Shown here piece by piece: positions 13,416 through 14,601 of a stretch of DNA of 14,601 nt (the stretch's first letter is position 1; each line of letters opens with the position of its first letter). A program made the position numbers and the translations under genes. The DNA is from JAAYAY01 sp964429355. Its GTDB lineage: Bacteria > Planctomycetota > Planctomycetia > Pirellulales > Thermoguttaceae. Below the pieces are notes generated by a model. It did no database searches. It was not told the origin of the DNA and worked only from the letters and a program-made list of their open reading frames with translations. The stretch lies in assembly GCA_964429355.1 (NCBI GenBank), contig CAYSCH010000245.1, positions 1 through 14,601 on the forward strand, read 5' to 3'.

Positions 13416-14601
13416 GTGGCAACTGAAAACAACGTTCCGAATCTGTGGAATGGCAATCTCCCCAAAATCGGTATCCGGCCGACGATCGACGGGCGACTGG
13501 GTGGAGTGCGCGAGTCGCTGGAAGAGCAGACGATGAACCAGGCCAAATCCGTCGCGGCCCTGCTCACGAAGAACCTGCGCTATCCGAACGGCAAGCCCGT
13601 GGAGTGCGTGATTGCCGATACATGCATCGGAGGGGTGGCCGAGGCAGCGGCAACAGCCGAGAAGTTCGCCCGTGAGAAGGTCGGGGTATCGATCACGGTC
13701 ACTCGCAGTTGGTGCTACGGATCGGAAACAATGGATATGGATCCGCACACGCCCAAGGCCGTCTGGGGCTTCAACGGCACGGAACGTCCCGGAGCTGTTT
13801 ACCTCGCTGCCGTGTTGGCCGGCCACACCCAGAAGGGATTACCCGCGTTTGGCATCTACGGCCGGAATGTGCAGGATCTCGACGATTCGTCGATCCCCGA
13901 GGATGTGGCCACCAAGCTGCTGCGATTTGCCCGGGCAGGGATGGCCGTGGCGCTGATGCGGGGCAAGTCCTATCTCTCCATGGGCGGCACCTCGATGGGA
14001 ATCGCCGGGTCGATGGTCGATCCCGCGTTTTTCGAGGGTTATCTGGGCATGCGGTGCGAAGCGATCGACATGAGCGAGTTTGTCCGCCGCATGGACGAGG
14101 GAATCTACGACAAGGCCGAATACGAGAAGGCACTGGCGTGGGCGAAGGCCAACTGCAAGGAAGGCAAGGACTTCAACGCCGAATCCGGCAGGCGGACTCG
14201 CCAACAGCTCGACGGCGACTGGGAAACGTGCGTTAAAATGGCCCTGATCGCACGCGACCTGATGGTTGGCAACCCGGCGCTGAGGAAAGCCGGCTTCGGC
14301 GAAGAAGCTCATGGCCACAACGCGATCTGTGCGGGCTTTCAGGGGCAGCGGCAGTGGACAGACCACCTTCCCAACGGCGACTTCATGGAAGCGATCCTCA
14401 ACTCGTCGTTTGACTGGACCGGACGCCGGACGCCCTACATTCTCGCAACGGAAAACGACGCGCTGAACGGCACGACGATGCTCTTCGGCCACCTGCTCAC
14501 GAACACGGCCCAGATGTTCGCCGACCTGCGAACCTACTGGAGCGCGGACGCGATGGAGCGAGTCGGCGGCGTGAGAATCGAGGGCGACGGTGCGGGGGGC
14601 G
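13416..14601 (+). CDS. fucI: L-fucose isomerase, 3' part outside window
   Basis: The frame opens with GTG at 13416, with GGAAGGAA (13401-13408) 7 nt upstream, and runs without a stop to the window end: 395 codons of a family of about 590 residues. The enzyme converts L-fucose to L-fuculose with a Mn2+ cofactor in the cytoplasm. The N-terminal domain starts PKIGIRPTIDGRLGGVRESL, followed by VIADTCIGGVAEAA, GSETMDMDPHTPKAVWGFNG and GKSYLSMGGTSMGIAGS, all typical of FucI. GQRQWTDHLPNGDF leads into the metal-binding part. Glu346 (in TENDALNG) and Asp370 (in FADLRTYW) are 24 residues apart, exactly as Glu337 and Asp361 in the E. coli enzyme. The third ligand (His528 in E. coli) lies beyond the edge. 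It is 234 bp downstream of the aldolase gene, so it may have its own promoter. Confidence 0.94.
   Translation, partial: MATENNVPNLWNGNLPKIGIRPTIDGRLGGVRESLEEQTMNQAKSVAALLTKNLRYPNGKPVECVIADTCIGGVAEAAATAEKFAREKVGVSITVTRSWCYGSETMDMDPHTPKAVWGFNGTERPGAVYLAAVLAGHTQKGLPAFGIYGRNVQDLDDSSIPEDVATKLLRFARAGMAVALMRGKSYLSMGGTSMGIAGSMVDPAFFEGYLGMRCEAIDMSEFVRRMDEGIYDKAEYEKALAWAKANCKEGKDFNAESGRRTRQQLDGDWETCVKMALIARDLMVGNPALRKAGFGEEAHGHNAICAGFQGQRQWTDHLPNGDFMEAILNSSFDWTGRRTPYILATENDALNGTTMLFGHLLTNTAQMFADLRTYWSADAMERVGGVRIEGDGAGG

Overview
The window is a GC-rich bacterial chromosome segment. Its gene content suggests Planctomycetota, possibly Pirellulales-like. The clues are a secreted formylglycine-generating-enzyme (FGE)-like domain joined to sialidase sequence, a secreted sialidase-like protein with a YIGSP segment, a secreted DUF3748 propeller protein, and a CobL/BshB1-like gene pair. 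This placement rests on remembered family patterns, not on a search.

Layout: (1) 1-1941 holds the 3' part of a membrane-anchored TPR-like protein followed by an RluD-family pseudouridine synthase. (2) 1757-3112 on the minus strand is an MFS transporter that converges on the pseudouridine synthase and overlaps its 3' end. A terminator-like hairpin (3196-3243) lies just upstream of it. (3) 3450-5510 is a divergent pair of poorly known genes: a 305-aa protein I do not recognise (minus) and a DUF922-like HEQGH putative metalloprotease (plus), separated by about 500 bp of non-coding DNA. (4) 5511-8019 has a regulatory region with a good sigma70-type promoter and an upstream palindrome, then CobL (CbiE-CbiT fusion), then a BshB1-like PIG-L deacetylase. 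A long inverted repeat sits between the two genes. (5) 8045-14601 is a glycan-related plus-strand cluster: a broken FGE/sialidase chimera, a secreted YidR-like (DUF3748) propeller, a secreted sialidase-like protein, a DapA/NanA-superfamily aldolase, and an L-fucose isomerase cut by the window edge.

How it may work together: the last block reads as a carbohydrate module. Exported beta-propeller proteins would act on or bind sialylated or fucosylated glycans, the aldolase would cleave a 2-keto-(3-deoxy) sugar acid, and fucose isomerase would start L-fucose breakdown. The first gene of the block seems to have suffered an internal deletion with a frameshift, which may disturb the translational coupling (GTGA, ATGA overlaps) that links it to the next two genes. 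No CRISPR array, tRNA, rRNA or insertion sequence was seen. The best candidates for something undescribed are the divergent unknown/DUF922 pair, the secreted DUF3748 protein in a sialidase operon, and the structured cobL-bshB1 spacer.
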